Positions 1-7,967 of a DNA stretch of 50,074 nucleotides are shown here, piece after piece. The position numbers and the translations under genes are program-made. Each line of letters begins with the position of its first letter. Within the stretch, counting starts at the first letter, position 1. Location: positions 1 to 50,074 of the forward strand of contig JAFUTP010000062.1 in NCBI GenBank assembly GCA_017484165.1. The letters are read 5' to 3'. This stretch comes from Cardiobacteriaceae bacterium. GTDB taxonomy: Bacteria > Pseudomonadota > Gammaproteobacteria > Cardiobacteriales > Cardiobacteriaceae. Under the pieces are notes generated by a model. The model made no database searches. It was not told the DNA's origin and saw nothing but the letters and a program-made list of their open reading frames with translations.

Positions 1-18
1 AAATCAACCGAATAGGCA

Positions 19-45
19 ATAAAAAACCTCCCTGTTTGGGAGGTT
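19..45 (-). terminator. Rho-independent terminator, minus strand
   Basis: An 8-bp stem AACCTCCC / GGGAGGTT with a 5-nt loop is followed on the minus strand by TTTTATTG. No gene reading into it could be identified within the window. It may end a non-coding or decayed transcript from the repeat region, or act as a backstop for aceF read-through. Confidence 0.5.
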
Positions 46-214
46 ATGGGGGATTGTTGTGTGGGTCAGTGGATACCCCGTCTATGCGAATGCACACATA
101 TACCACGCGAGCTTCTTTTAACCACACTGCTCTTATTACAGTCGATATCTCTAGATACTCTCCCCTCTCAAATGCATGTGTTTGTATATGGTTTGTACCG
201 TATACTTCGTACAA

Positions 215-299
215 GATTTGGGGGGCGGCTATAACAATAAGCTGGTTGAAAAAAGGCTTTCCCCTATTATAGCCCACCCCGATTTGGGGGGCGGCTATA
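215..299. repeat. 19-bp direct repeat, 66 bp apart, with hairpin
   Basis: The 19-bp string GATTTGGGGGGCGGCTATA occurs identically at 215-233 and 281-299. The second copy is preceded by TATAGCCCACCCC, so 269-299 also forms an imperfect hairpin (TATAGCC / GGCTATA with an inner CCCC / GGGG stem). I do not recognise the family. Confidence 0.6.
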
Positions 300-504
300 T
301 ACCCCACAAACGCATAACAAATACTGAATAAATTCATACGATTAAATTAACATCAACTATTTTTGTATGAACACTTCATACCGCAGTCGTATAAATAAAT
401 CACTAATTTTTACCGCGAATATTGATTTTCCGCTGTGGTTATGTATTAACTTGTTCGACAAATGATGAATTTTTTTTACGGTGTGAATAACGACTACTGC
501 AAGA

Positions 505-912
505 TTTTTCGCCTGTGGCGCAAAATGACGGTCGCGGCAAGTTTTTCGCGGTAGCCAAAATGACGGTAAAACTGCCAAACACTGCTGCCGTCATCCTGAG
601 CGAAGCGAAGGAACTGTTGATAGATTTTTCGCTTCGCTCAAAATGACGGCGGCGACGGGAAGATTTTTCGCTGCGCTCAAAATGACGGACGCGGCAAACA
701 AATGTGGGCTGGTAGGGTGGGCAACTGGTTGCCCACGCGGTCTTAATTTTTCCGTTTTAATTTTTCAGCTAGCCCGAACTAGTTTTGTTGTCATTTTTAC
801 CGCGAAGCATAAAAATCCCAACAATCACCATTTCCGCGTGGGCAACAAGTTGCCCACCCTACGGTTCAAAATTACGGTTACGGCAAGATTTTTCGTTGCG
901 CTCAAAATGACG
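505..912. repeat. Array of AGATTTTTCGC-CTCAAAATGACGG units
   Basis: Five diverged copies of a unit built as (A)AGATTTTTCGC, about six variable bases, then CAAAATGACGG lie near 505-530, 533-566, 628-650, 659-688 and 881-912. The unit at 588-650 is the most complete. It begins GTCATCCTGAGCGAAGCGAAGG and ends with the near-inverted complement, so it can fold into a long hairpin. The same core sits inside the three full MITE copies at 5378, 7039 and 15978, so this looks like a pile of decayed copies of that family or of its inner palindrome. Confidence 0.65.
712..862. repeat. 151-bp segment with 29-bp terminal inverted repeats
   Basis: Positions 712-740, beginning GTAGGGTGGGCAAC and ending GCCCACGCGG, match the reverse complement of 834-862 at 28 of 29 bases. 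Each end is itself a short palindrome (GGGCAAC / GTTGCCC). The 93 bp between the ends is AT-rich and non-coding. This looks like a small non-autonomous element nested in the older repeat array. No clear target duplication is visible. Confidence 0.6.
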
Positions 913-936
913 GCGAATAAAGCAAAAAATCCGCAA

Positions 937-961
937 TAAAAAAGGGAGGCATTGCTCCCTC
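937..961 (-). terminator. aceF terminator
   Basis: AGGGAG (943-948) pairs with CTCCCT (955-960) around a 6-nt loop. On the minus strand the stem is followed by TTTTTTATT. It lies 24 bp past the aceF stop codon, so it should end the aceE-aceF transcript. Confidence 0.8.
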
Positions 962-984
962 TTTATTTACCGTAATTCAAAGTG

Positions 985-2658
985 TTACAAAACCAATCGT
1001 CGGTAATCGTTGAGTAATTTTCCTAAATAACTAATCATCTTTGCGCCGAGAGCACCGTCGATGATGCGGTGGTCGTAGGAAAGTGATAGCGGTAGGAGTA
1101 GGCGAGGGTTGAATTTTTCGCCGTCCCAAACTGCTTCGATTTTGCTTTTAGAAACTCCCAAAATTGCCGCTTCTGGGGTATTGACGATTGGAGTGAAATA
1201 TTCTCCGCCCAATCCGCCTAGCGATGAAATAGTGATGGATGCGCCGCCAAAATCGGAAGGTTTAAGTTTTCCAGCACGGGCTTTTTTGCCGAGTTCAGCC
1301 AGTTCAGCTGCGGTTTCGAAAATTCCTTTTTTATCGGCATCGCGCAACACTGGCACAACCAAACCGTCTGGGGTATCGACCGCTATACCGATATGGAAAT
1401 ATTTTTTTATCACCAGAGATTTTGCGTCTTCGGAAAGTGAGGAATTAAATCGTGGAAATTCCTGCAAGGCGCGGCAAAGTGCTTTGACGATAAACGGTAA
1501 AAGACTTACGCGCACTCCGAGTTTTTCCGCATCGATTTTGAGTGCTTGACGGAAACTTTCTAAATCAGTGATATCGACTTTATCGAATTGAGTAACCATC
1601 GGTACATTGAGCCAAGCGCGGGTCATCGCTTCGCCTGTGAGTTGATTTATCCGTGAAAGTGCTTGATTTTCGATTGCGCCATATTTTGCGAAATCAACTT
1701 TCGGAACTTTGGGAATTGCACTTGCTGCCGAAGTTGTGAACATCACAGCAGAGCCTGAATTATGCGTTTGCAATTTTGCTTTGACCCACAATTTGACATC
1801 GCTTTCGACGATGCGTCCTTTGCGTCCCGTGCCTTTAATTTTTCCTAAATCCGCTCCGAGTTCGCGGGCAAATTTTCTTACCGACGGGCTGGCATAAGCT
1901 TTGGCAAATGCTTCTTCATCGATATTGCTGCTGATATCTACCGTATCCGTTTGTGGCGATTTTTCTGCCGCAGCTTCGATTTCTAGCGGTTGAGTAGAAC
2001 GAGCAAACTCTGGCTGCTGCAAATCAAATTCGGTTTCCTTGGCTTCGATTTTGGTATCGGTGCTGACATTGGCTTGCGTCTCTTGCACGCTACTCATAAT
2101 TTGACCGACTAAATCGCCAGATTTCACTTTATCGCCAGCTTTGAGCACGATAGAAATGATGATTCCTGCAATTTCGCTTGGCACTTCCATCGAGGCTTTA
2201 TCGGTTTCCAGTGTGAGCAAGGTATCGCCGACATTGACATTTTGCCCTTTGCTGACTGCTATTTCGACGACATTTACCTCATCATTTGTGCCTAAATCTG
2301 GCAAGTGGAAGGGAATAATTTCGCCAGCACCATCGACAAACCCTGCGCTGTCGGCGGTGTTTTGTTCGAGGGTTGTTGCTTTGTTTTCCGTTATTGCCGT
2401 GTTGTTATCCGTATTTACTGCATCGGCGATATTCACAATTGCAACGCGGTCGCCAGTTTTGACTTTGTCGCCAGCTTTGAGTAAGAGCTTTTCGACTACG
2501 CCTTCGCAATCTGACGGCACTTCCATCGAAGCTTTATCGTTTTCGAGTTCCGCTACGGTTTGTTCTTTTTGGATTTTGTCGCCAACTTTAATTGCCACGC
2601 TTACAACTGACACTTCTTCATCTGAACCGATATCGGGGATTTTTAATTCGTATTGCAT
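985..2658 (-). CDS. aceF: Pyruvate dehydrogenase E2, dihydrolipoamide acetyltransferase
   Basis: E2 core of the pyruvate dehydrogenase complex: it takes the acetyl group from E1 on a lipoyl arm and passes it to CoA. From the 557-residue chain I see two lipoyl domains (lipoyl lysines about K42 and K154, each in DKASMEVPS), acidic/alanine linkers, a peripheral-subunit-binding domain at about 256-292, and the acetyltransferase domain with active-site DHRIIDG (H530, D534). The frame stays open upstream to 2772, but that part overlaps aceE. The ATG at 2658 has GGGAGG eight bases before it and begins exactly at the first lipoyl domain, so I chose it. It lies 19 bp after aceE. E. coli AceF has three lipoyl domains; this one has two. 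No lpd (E3) gene follows. Confidence 0.96.
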   Translation of the reverse strand: MQYELKIPDIGSDEEVSVVSVAIKVGDKIQKEQTVAELENDKASMEVPSDCEGVVEKLLLKAGDKVKTGDRVAIVNIADAVNTDNNTAITENKATTLEQNTADSAGFVDGAGEIIPFHLPDLGTNDEVNVVEIAVSKGQNVNVGDTLLTLETDKASMEVPSEIAGIIISIVLKAGDKVKSGDLVGQIMSSVQETQANVSTDTKIEAKETEFDLQQPEFARSTQPLEIEAAAEKSPQTDTVDISSNIDEEAFAKAYASPSVRKFARELGADLGKIKGTGRKGRIVESDVKLWVKAKLQTHNSGSAVMFTTSAASAIPKVPKVDFAKYGAIENQALSRINQLTGEAMTRAWLNVPMVTQFDKVDITDLESFRQALKIDAEKLGVRVSLLPFIVKALCRALQEFPRFNSSLSEDAKSLVIKKYFHIGIAVDTPDGLVVPVLRDADKKGIFETAAELAELGKKARAGKLKPSDFGGASITISSLGGLGGEYFTPIVNTPEAAILGVSKSKIEAVWDGEKFNPRLLLPLSLSYDHRIIDGALGAKMISYLGKLLNDYRRLVL

Positions 2659-2677
2659 TTTCAATGTCCTCCCAAAA

Positions 2678-5341
2678 TTAGCGGTAGAGCGAGAATGGCG
2701 CATCGCTGTTGATTTGATATTTGGCAATAGCATCAGCGACGGTGTCAGCAGAAATTTTTCCTTCATCGGCAAGAGCTTTCAAAGCCGCAATTGCAATATG
2801 ACGGCTGGATACCTCAAAGAAATCGCGCAAGTTTTGCCGTAAATCGGATCTACCGTAACCGTCAGTGCCAAGCGTAGTCATTTTGCGATTTGGCGGTAAA
2901 TAGGCACGGATTTGCTCTGGATAAGCACGAACATAATCGGTTGCGGCAACAATCGGACCGTCAAAGCCGTGCAATTGTGTTGCAAGGAAACTTTGCTTCG
3001 GCGCAGCAGTCGGATGCAGACGGTTATAGCGTTCAACTTCCGCACCGTCGCGAGCAAGCAGAGTAAAACTCGTGCAGCTCCACACATCGCTTGCAATATT
3101 CCAATCATCTTTAAGTAGTTTTGCAGCTTGGATTGCCTCGTTCAAAATCGTTCCCGAGCCGAAAAGTTGCACTCTCGCTCCGTCGGATTTTTCGCCTTTT
3201 TGCACCAAGTGCATACCGCGCAAAATTTCTTCTTCGGCGGTTTTATGCTGTGGCATTGGCGGTTGCGGATAGTTTTCGTTCATTAGTGTGATGTAGAAGA
3301 AAACATCTTCCTGCTCCTGATACATACGGCGCAAACCGTCGCGAATAATTACCGCGACTTCGTAACCGTAAGAAGGGTCGTAAGGAATACAGTTCGGAAT
3401 GAGCGAGGCTTGCACCATCGAATGACCATCTTCATGCTGCAAACCTTCGCCGTTAAGAGTTGTGCGACCTGCCGTGCCACCAAGTAAAAAGCCGCGCGCT
3501 CGTTGATCGCCCGCAGCCCAAGCAAAATCGCCAAAGCGTTGAAAGCCGAACATCGAGTAATAAATGAAAAACGGAATCATCGGTTGGTTATGCACGGAAT
3601 ATGCCGTTCCAGCCGCGATAAAGTCGCAAAGTCCGCCCGCTTCGTTGATGCCTTCCTGAATAATTTGACCTTTGATGTCCTCTTTGTAATACATCAACTG
3701 TCCCTTATCTTGCGGAACATATTGCTGACCTTTTTGATTCCAAATGCTGTATTGACGGAACATCCCCTCCATACCGAAAGTCCGCGATTCATCAGGAACA
3801 ATCGGGACAATGCGGTGTCCGAGATTTTTATCTTTCATCAAAATATTGAGAACACGGACAAACGCCATCGTGGTGGAAATATCGTGTCCCTCCGATGAGC
3901 CGTGCAAAATCGGTTCAAATGCACCGAGTTCAGGAATTTGTAAGGCGGTAGATTTTTGCCGACGGCTCGGAACATAACCATTGAGAGCCTGACGGCGTTC
4001 GTGTAGATAACGGAAAGCTTCGCTGTTTTTGTCAAGTTCTAAAAAGCCGACTTTTTTGATGTTTTCGTCGGTGATATCGATTTTGAAACGATCGCGGTAA
4101 TGTTTGAGCTGTTCGGTGCTCATTTTTTTCGCCTGATGCGCAATATTTTGACCTTCACCCGCATCGCCCATACCGTAACCTTTAATCGTCTGCGCCAAAA
4201 TTACCGTCGGTTTGTTGTTGCGCACCGCACGGTGATAAGCGGCATAAACTTTCTGGGCATCATGTCCGCCGCGTTGCAGTTTCCAAATTTCCTCATCGGT
4301 CATATCCGCAACCATAGCTTTGAGTTCAGGACTGTTGAAAAAATATTCCCGAACATAAGCACCGTCTTTGGATTTGAAAGTTTGATAGTCGCCATCCAAG
4401 CATTCGGTCATTCGTTTTTGCAAAATACCGTCTTTGTCCTTGGCAAGCAATTTATCCCAGCCAGAACCCCAAACTACCTTGATAACTTCCCAGTCGCAGC
4501 CGCGAAATTCAGCTTCTAACTCCTGAATAATTTTGCCATTACCGCGAACTGGACCATCCAAGCGTTGCAAATTGCAGTTAATCACGAAAATTAAGTTGTC
4601 GAGCTTTTCCCGTCCCGCCATCGAAAGCGCACCGCGAGCTTCGGGTTCGTCCATTTCACCATCACCGCAAAAACACCAAACTTTACGGTCGGACGGTTCT
4701 AACAAGCCACGGTCTTCCATATATTTAATGAAGCGAGCTTGATAAATAGCCATCATCGGACCAAGCCCCATCGATACCGTCGGGAATTGCCAAAAATCTG
4801 GCATTAACCAAGGATGCGGATAAGAAGAAAGACCATTACCGCCAACTTCTTGTCGGAAATTATTAAGTTGCTCTTCAGAAAGCCGTCCTTCCAAAAAAGC
4901 ACGGGCATAAAAACCAGGCGCGCTATGACCTTGGAAAAACACAATATCACCGAGATGACCGTCCTGACCACGCCAAAAATGATGCTGCCCGACTTCATAA
5001 AGCGTTGCCGCCGAGGCAAAAGAAGCAATATGCCCACCGACATTCGTATGCTTGCCAGCGCGAATTACCATCGCCGCCGCATTCCAGCGAATTACCGAAC
5101 GGATAACTCTTTCCAGCCGTAAATCACCTGGATAAGTCGGCTGATCTTCGGGAGGAATAGTGTTTATATAAGGAGTTGTTCCCACACCTTTGCGACCACC
5201 GCTGACATTCGCGCGCTGCGAAATTTGCGTAATTAAAAAATTTACCCGTTCATCACCGTCGCGTTCTTTGACATCGTCAATCGCTGCAAGCCATTCTTTG
5301 GTTTCTATTGGATCAATATCCTTCCCAAGTTGATCAACCAT
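2678..5341 (-). CDS. aceE: Pyruvate dehydrogenase E1, homodimeric type
   Basis: Decarboxylates pyruvate with thiamine diphosphate and reductively acetylates the lipoyl groups of AceF. The chain is 887 residues, the usual length for the single-chain gammaproteobacterial E1. The thiamine diphosphate/magnesium motif runs from GDGEMDEPE (about 226) to NCNLQRLDG (about 255-263). The N-terminus (MVDQLGKDIDPIETKEWL) fits the AceE family, including the segment that docks on E2. The start ATG is preceded by AGGAG at about nine bases. It is the first gene of aceE-aceF. The 265-bp gap to the divergent sdhE holds a MITE copy. I see no pdhR regulator gene nearby. Confidence 0.97.
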   Translation of the reverse strand: MVDQLGKDIDPIETKEWLAAIDDVKERDGDERVNFLITQISQRANVSGGRKGVGTTPYINTIPPEDQPTYPGDLRLERVIRSVIRWNAAAMVIRAGKHTNVGGHIASFASAATLYEVGQHHFWRGQDGHLGDIVFFQGHSAPGFYARAFLEGRLSEEQLNNFRQEVGGNGLSSYPHPWLMPDFWQFPTVSMGLGPMMAIYQARFIKYMEDRGLLEPSDRKVWCFCGDGEMDEPEARGALSMAGREKLDNLIFVINCNLQRLDGPVRGNGKIIQELEAEFRGCDWEVIKVVWGSGWDKLLAKDKDGILQKRMTECLDGDYQTFKSKDGAYVREYFFNSPELKAMVADMTDEEIWKLQRGGHDAQKVYAAYHRAVRNNKPTVILAQTIKGYGMGDAGEGQNIAHQAKKMSTEQLKHYRDRFKIDITDENIKKVGFLELDKNSEAFRYLHERRQALNGYVPSRRQKSTALQIPELGAFEPILHGSSEGHDISTTMAFVRVLNILMKDKNLGHRIVPIVPDESRTFGMEGMFRQYSIWNQKGQQYVPQDKGQLMYYKEDIKGQIIQEGINEAGGLCDFIAAGTAYSVHNQPMIPFFIYYSMFGFQRFGDFAWAAGDQRARGFLLGGTAGRTTLNGEGLQHEDGHSMVQASLIPNCIPYDPSYGYEVAVIIRDGLRRMYQEQEDVFFYITLMNENYPQPPMPQHKTAEEEILRGMHLVQKGEKSDGARVQLFGSGTILNEAIQAAKLLKDDWNIASDVWSCTSFTLLARDGAEVERYNRLHPTAAPKQSFLATQLHGFDGPIVAATDYVRAYPEQIRAYLPPNRKMTTLGTDGYGRSDLRQNLRDFFEVSSRHIAIAALKALADEGKISADTVADAIAKYQINSDAPFSLYR

Positions 5342-5377
5342 TTTTTTAAGTCTCCTGATTAAATATGTAAGGCTTAT

Positions 5378-5495
5378 GGGCGTGTCTAAAAATTCGTCAT
5401 TTTGAGCCGTAGGCGAAAAATCTCTATCGGCAGTTTCTTTGCTGCGCTCAGGATGACGAGGGGTAAATAGAACTATCCTAAATTTAGCTGCGCCC
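5378..5495 (-). mobile_element. MITE copy 1 (118 bp), target duplication TTAT
   Basis: The ends are GGGCGTGTCTAAA and (reverse complement of the right end) GGGCGCAGCTAAA. It is flanked by TTAT at 5374-5377 and 5496-5499. The interior carries the GTCATCCTGAGCGCAGC / GCTCAAAATGACG palindrome. In reverse complement it aligns along its whole length with the copies at 7039 and 15978. It lies in the divergent aceE-sdhE intergenic region and has no coding capacity. Confidence 0.8.
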
Positions 5496-5519
5496 TTATC
5501 TATAAATAGTTATAGATAA
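5496..5519. repeat. Perfect 10-bp palindrome with 4-nt loop
   Basis: TTATCTATAA (5496-5505), loop ATAG, TTATAGATAA (5510-5519). Its first four bases are the right target duplication of MITE copy 1, so that element appears to have inserted at the edge of this palindrome. It could be an operator or a weak terminator between aceE and sdhE. There is no adjoining T run. Confidence 0.5.
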
Positions 5520-5606
5520 AGCCAAAATGAGCGTCAAATTGATTTTATATCGTAAGTATTGAATTTTTTATAATAAAAATATGCTTTTCAACATTAGGTA
5601 TTTTTT

Positions 5607-5861
5607 ATGGAAGACAAAAGAATTAAATGGTTATGCCGCCGCGGAATGAAGGAATTAGATTTATTGATGGAAACATATTTCGCAAATAATTTTCCCAAGC
5701 AATATGACAAGCGGCAACAAGCCTTTTTGAAGCTTCTCGAATATCAAGATCCTACAATCGTGGATTTATTATTCAAGCGGATTAAAGATGAAGATGAGGA
5801 AATAAATAATTTAATTAGCGAATTATTAGAAATAAAGATAAGAAATAGCGCAAATGATTAG
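5607..5861 (+). CDS. sdhE: FAD assembly factor SdhE
   Basis: An 84-residue protein of the SdhE/YgfY (DUF339) family, which helps attach FAD covalently to the flavoprotein subunit of succinate dehydrogenase and fumarate reductase. It carries the family signature RRGMKELD (RGxxE, residues about 12-19) and the acidic C-terminal helix typical of the family. The length matches (80-95 residues). A TATAAT sequence at 5569-5574 may be the -10 box, but I see no good -35. The HlyD-like gene starts 18 bp downstream, so the two are probably co-transcribed despite having no known functional link. Confidence 0.9.
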   Translation: MEDKRIKWLCRRGMKELDLLMETYFANNFPKQYDKRQQAFLKLLEYQDPTIVDLLFKRIKDEDEEINNLISELLEIKIRNSAND

Positions 5862-5879
5862 ATTTTTTTGAGGCAAGAG

Positions 5880-6932
5880 ATGCAAAAAATAATACTGTTT
5901 GTATTAGTAATCGCGTCAGCAGGAGGAATTGCTTTTTATAAAAATCAGCAATTAACTAGCGAACAAAATAATACTAATCAAATTAAAGCTAACGGTAGAA
6001 TTGAATTAACTCGATATTATGTGCAAGCATTATACGGTGGAAGAGTAGAAAATTTAAGTATAGAAGAGGGGCAAAATATTCAAAAAGGGGATAATATTTT
6101 AGAATTAAAAACAGACGAAATAGTAGAAAAAAGAAAGGTATTAGAGGCGGCAAAAAAACGCGCAGAACAACAAGTTATTAGAGCAAAATCTGCCGCAGAG
6201 AGGGCAGAAAATATTATCAAAAGGAGTGCAGGAGCAGCAGCGCAAAGTAAGGCGCAAACTCAATCCCTGCAAGCACAACTCGCAATCGCTGAAAATGATT
6301 TGAAAAACGCCCAAAAGCTGCGTAAAGATAATCTCATTTCCGCATCAGAATTAACTCAACGGCAAAAAAGTAAAGAAGCGCAAACCGCTGCCGTGAAAGC
6401 CGCAAAAGCAGGTGAAGTGCAAACCAATTCCGCCGAAGAAGAAGCAAAATCCGCCTTAAAAGAAGCATTAGCAGCAGTTCATGAGGCAGAAGCCGCAGTT
6501 GAACAAACGGATGCGGAAATCGCCGCACTCGATGCAACGATAAAAGAAATGCAAATCAAAGCACAAGTTAGCGGAAGAGTGGAATATGTAACGATAAAAG
6601 AAGGACAAGTGGTCGGAGGGGGGCAAATTTTAGCCGCGATAGTTAATCCAGAAGAAATAGAATTAGATATATTTTTATCCCTTGCACAACTAGCAAGAGT
6701 GCAAATAAATCAAGCTGCCAGTATAAAAATTGAAGGCTTTGAGGTGGAAATGCCAGCAAAAATTATCCGTATTGCCGATAATGCACAATTTACTCCCAAA
6801 TATGTTGAAACCGCAAATGAAAGAGCAAAACTTTTATACCGTGTAACCTTAAAGATTGATGAAAAACAAGCGGCAGAGTATAAAAATTTTATGCGTGGAG
6901 GTGTGCCAGCAGTGGCGGTGATAAAAATATAA
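5880..6932 (+). CDS. HlyD-family periplasmic adaptor (membrane fusion) protein
   Basis: Periplasmic adaptor that normally joins an inner-membrane ABC or MFS exporter to an outer-membrane channel. One N-terminal membrane anchor (residues about 4-18, IILFVLVIASAGGIAFY) is followed by the first half of a barrel-sandwich domain (GGRVENLSIEEGQNIQKGD), a long alanine/glutamate-rich coiled coil (about 80-220), the second half (SGRVEYVTIKEGQVVGGGQ) and a beta-barrel tail. It is 350 residues from ATG 5880 with GAGG seven bases upstream; an in-frame TTG at 5868 is less likely. The layout is closest to YbhG/EmrA-type adaptors. No transporter gene is adjacent, since the next gene is uppS on the other strand, so the partner must lie elsewhere. 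Confidence 0.85.
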   Translation: MQKIILFVLVIASAGGIAFYKNQQLTSEQNNTNQIKANGRIELTRYYVQALYGGRVENLSIEEGQNIQKGDNILELKTDEIVEKRKVLEAAKKRAEQQVIRAKSAAERAENIIKRSAGAAAQSKAQTQSLQAQLAIAENDLKNAQKLRKDNLISASELTQRQKSKEAQTAAVKAAKAGEVQTNSAEEEAKSALKEALAAVHEAEAAVEQTDAEIAALDATIKEMQIKAQVSGRVEYVTIKEGQVVGGGQILAAIVNPEEIELDIFLSLAQLARVQINQAASIKIEGFEVEMPAKIIRIADNAQFTPKYVETANERAKLLYRVTLKIDEKQAAEYKNFMRGGVPAVAVIKI

Positions 6933-6959
6933 ATAAAATATTTTTTATAAAAACAGTGT

Positions 6960-6992
6960 AAAAAACGCGGCTTAAAAAACCGCGTTTTTTTA
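6960..6992 (+). terminator. Bidirectional terminator between the adaptor gene and uppS
   Basis: AAAAACGCGG (6961-6970) pairs with CCGCGTTTTT (6980-6989). It has a T run on the plus strand and, by symmetry, one on the minus strand. It can stop both the sdhE-adaptor transcript and the convergent smpB-uppS transcript. The repeat elements at 6991-7159 lie between it and uppS. Confidence 0.85.
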
Positions 6993-7033
6993 TAGCTTGC
7001 AATTTATCTTTGAAGTTAAACTGAACGACTATA
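6991..7033. mobile_element. Possible remnant of a Correia-like element
   Basis: A 43-bp piece starts TATAG and ends CTATA. Read from its right end on the minus strand it is TATAGTCGTTC, a 6-nt difference, then ACTTCAAAGATAA. This resembles the right end of the full Correia-like element at 40645-40750 (TATAGTCGTTCC-ACTTCAAAATAA). The left end matches only in its first bases, so it would be an internally deleted or partly overwritten copy. Confidence 0.4.
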
Positions 7034-7038
7034 TTATT

Positions 7039-7159
7039 GGGCGTATCTAAATTTAAGGTTAGTTCTATTTTTCATCATCGTCATCCTGAACATAGCGAAG
7101 GATCTGCCGATAGATATTTTTCGCCTACGGCTCAAAATGACGAATTTTTAGATATGCTT
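7039..7159 (+). mobile_element. MITE copy 2 (121 bp), target duplication TATT
   Basis: The left end is GGGCGTATCTAAA and the right end in reverse complement is AAGCATATCTAAA. It is flanked by TATT at 7035-7038 and 7160-7163. The interior is the shared hairpin core (GTCATCCTGAACATAGCG ... CTCAAAATGACG). The insertion fell inside the uppS stop codon; see the finding on this junction. Confidence 0.8.
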
Positions 7160-7908
7160 TATTTTCTTTGCTGCTCGATTGGCAATTGCTCCGAAGTTCG
7201 ACCGTATCTTCTTTCGCGTTTTTTGAATGAATTCAAAGCTTTATCAAATTCTTCGCGCGCAAAATCAGGCCATAAAACATCGGTAAAGTAAAACTCGGCA
7301 TAAGCCATTTGCCAAAGCATAAAGTTGCTTATTCTTTTTTCACCGCCTGTGCGAATGTATAAATCTGGATCTGGAATATCAGAAAGCATTAAATTTGCCG
7401 CTAAATCAGCTTCGGTTATTTCTTTTTTTTCTGCGGCAAAAAGTTTATTTACCGCTTGCAAAATATCCCATTTTCCACCGTAATCCAATGCTAGCGTAAA
7501 AGTCATCGCAGTATTCTTTTCGGTTAATTTTTCAGCCTTTTCGATATGTTCGCGTAGGGTTTTAGATAAGTTATTGCGATTACCGATAACGCGCAAACAG
7601 ATGTTATTTTTATGATAAAGAGTAACTTTTGCTTGCACTAATGATAGAAATAATTCCATTAGAAAATTAACTTCTTCAATAGGTCTGCGCCAATTTTCGG
7701 TTGAAAAAGCAAAAACAGTTAAATATTTAATTTGCTCATCAAGGCAGAAATTGATTACATTTTCCAGCGTATCTACCCCTTTTTTATGTCCAAAGATACG
7801 GGGTAAATGTTTTTGTTTTGCCCATCTACCGTTGCCGTCCATTATTATTGCAATATGGTCGGGGATTTCTGAATAAGAGGGTATTTTTTGTGTTGCAGAA
7901 AGTGTCAT
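7159..7908 (-). CDS. uppS: Undecaprenyl diphosphate synthase (cis-isoprenyl transferase)
   Basis: Condenses isopentenyl diphosphate units onto farnesyl diphosphate to make the C55 carrier lipid for peptidoglycan and O-antigen. The 249-residue chain has the family N-terminal motif IAIIMDGNGRWA (catalytic Asp about 24), the SxxNW region FAFSTENWRRP, and the C-terminal RTGGEKRISNFMLWQ and ELYFTD-like AEFYFTDVLWP. The length is normal. It is last in the minus-strand group smpB, metallo-hydrolase, uppS, with 59 bp separating it from the hydrolase. Here it is not followed by cdsA, unlike in many gammaproteobacteria. The stop codon straddles a MITE boundary. Confidence 0.96.
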   Translation of the reverse strand: MTLSATQKIPSYSEIPDHIAIIMDGNGRWAKQKHLPRIFGHKKGVDTLENVINFCLDEQIKYLTVFAFSTENWRRPIEEVNFLMELFLSLVQAKVTLYHKNNICLRVIGNRNNLSKTLREHIEKAEKLTEKNTAMTFTLALDYGGKWDILQAVNKLFAAEKKEITEADLAANLMLSDIPDPDLYIRTGGEKRISNFMLWQMAYAEFYFTDVLWPDFAREEFDKALNSFKKRERRYGRTSEQLPIEQQRK

Positions 7909-7967
7909 AAATTATCTCGGATAAATATTGAAAAGGGTAAAAAAAATAATTGCGATAGGGGAAAAAA

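Larger units (their letters stand above)
1..936. other. Gene-free repeat-rich region
   Basis: I see no gene I can support in this stretch. The longest open frame (minus, 44-337) has no ribosome binding site, starts inside AT-rich DNA and runs through the G-rich repeat at 215-299. The left third (50-340) is non-repetitive except for that repeat. The right part (500-915) is a patchwork of short repeat units, listed separately. The region lies downstream of aceF and is closed off from it by the terminator at 937-961. Confidence 0.6.

Noticed and set aside
44..337. 97-residue open frame on the minus strand at the left edge
   Set aside because: No ribosome binding site; it runs through both copies of the G-rich repeat, and its peptide repeats (AAPQI) only reflect that DNA repeat.
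2659..2772. N-terminal extension of AceF
   Set aside because: It overlaps the end of aceE and lies before the well-placed GGGAGG and the conserved first residue of the lipoyl domain.
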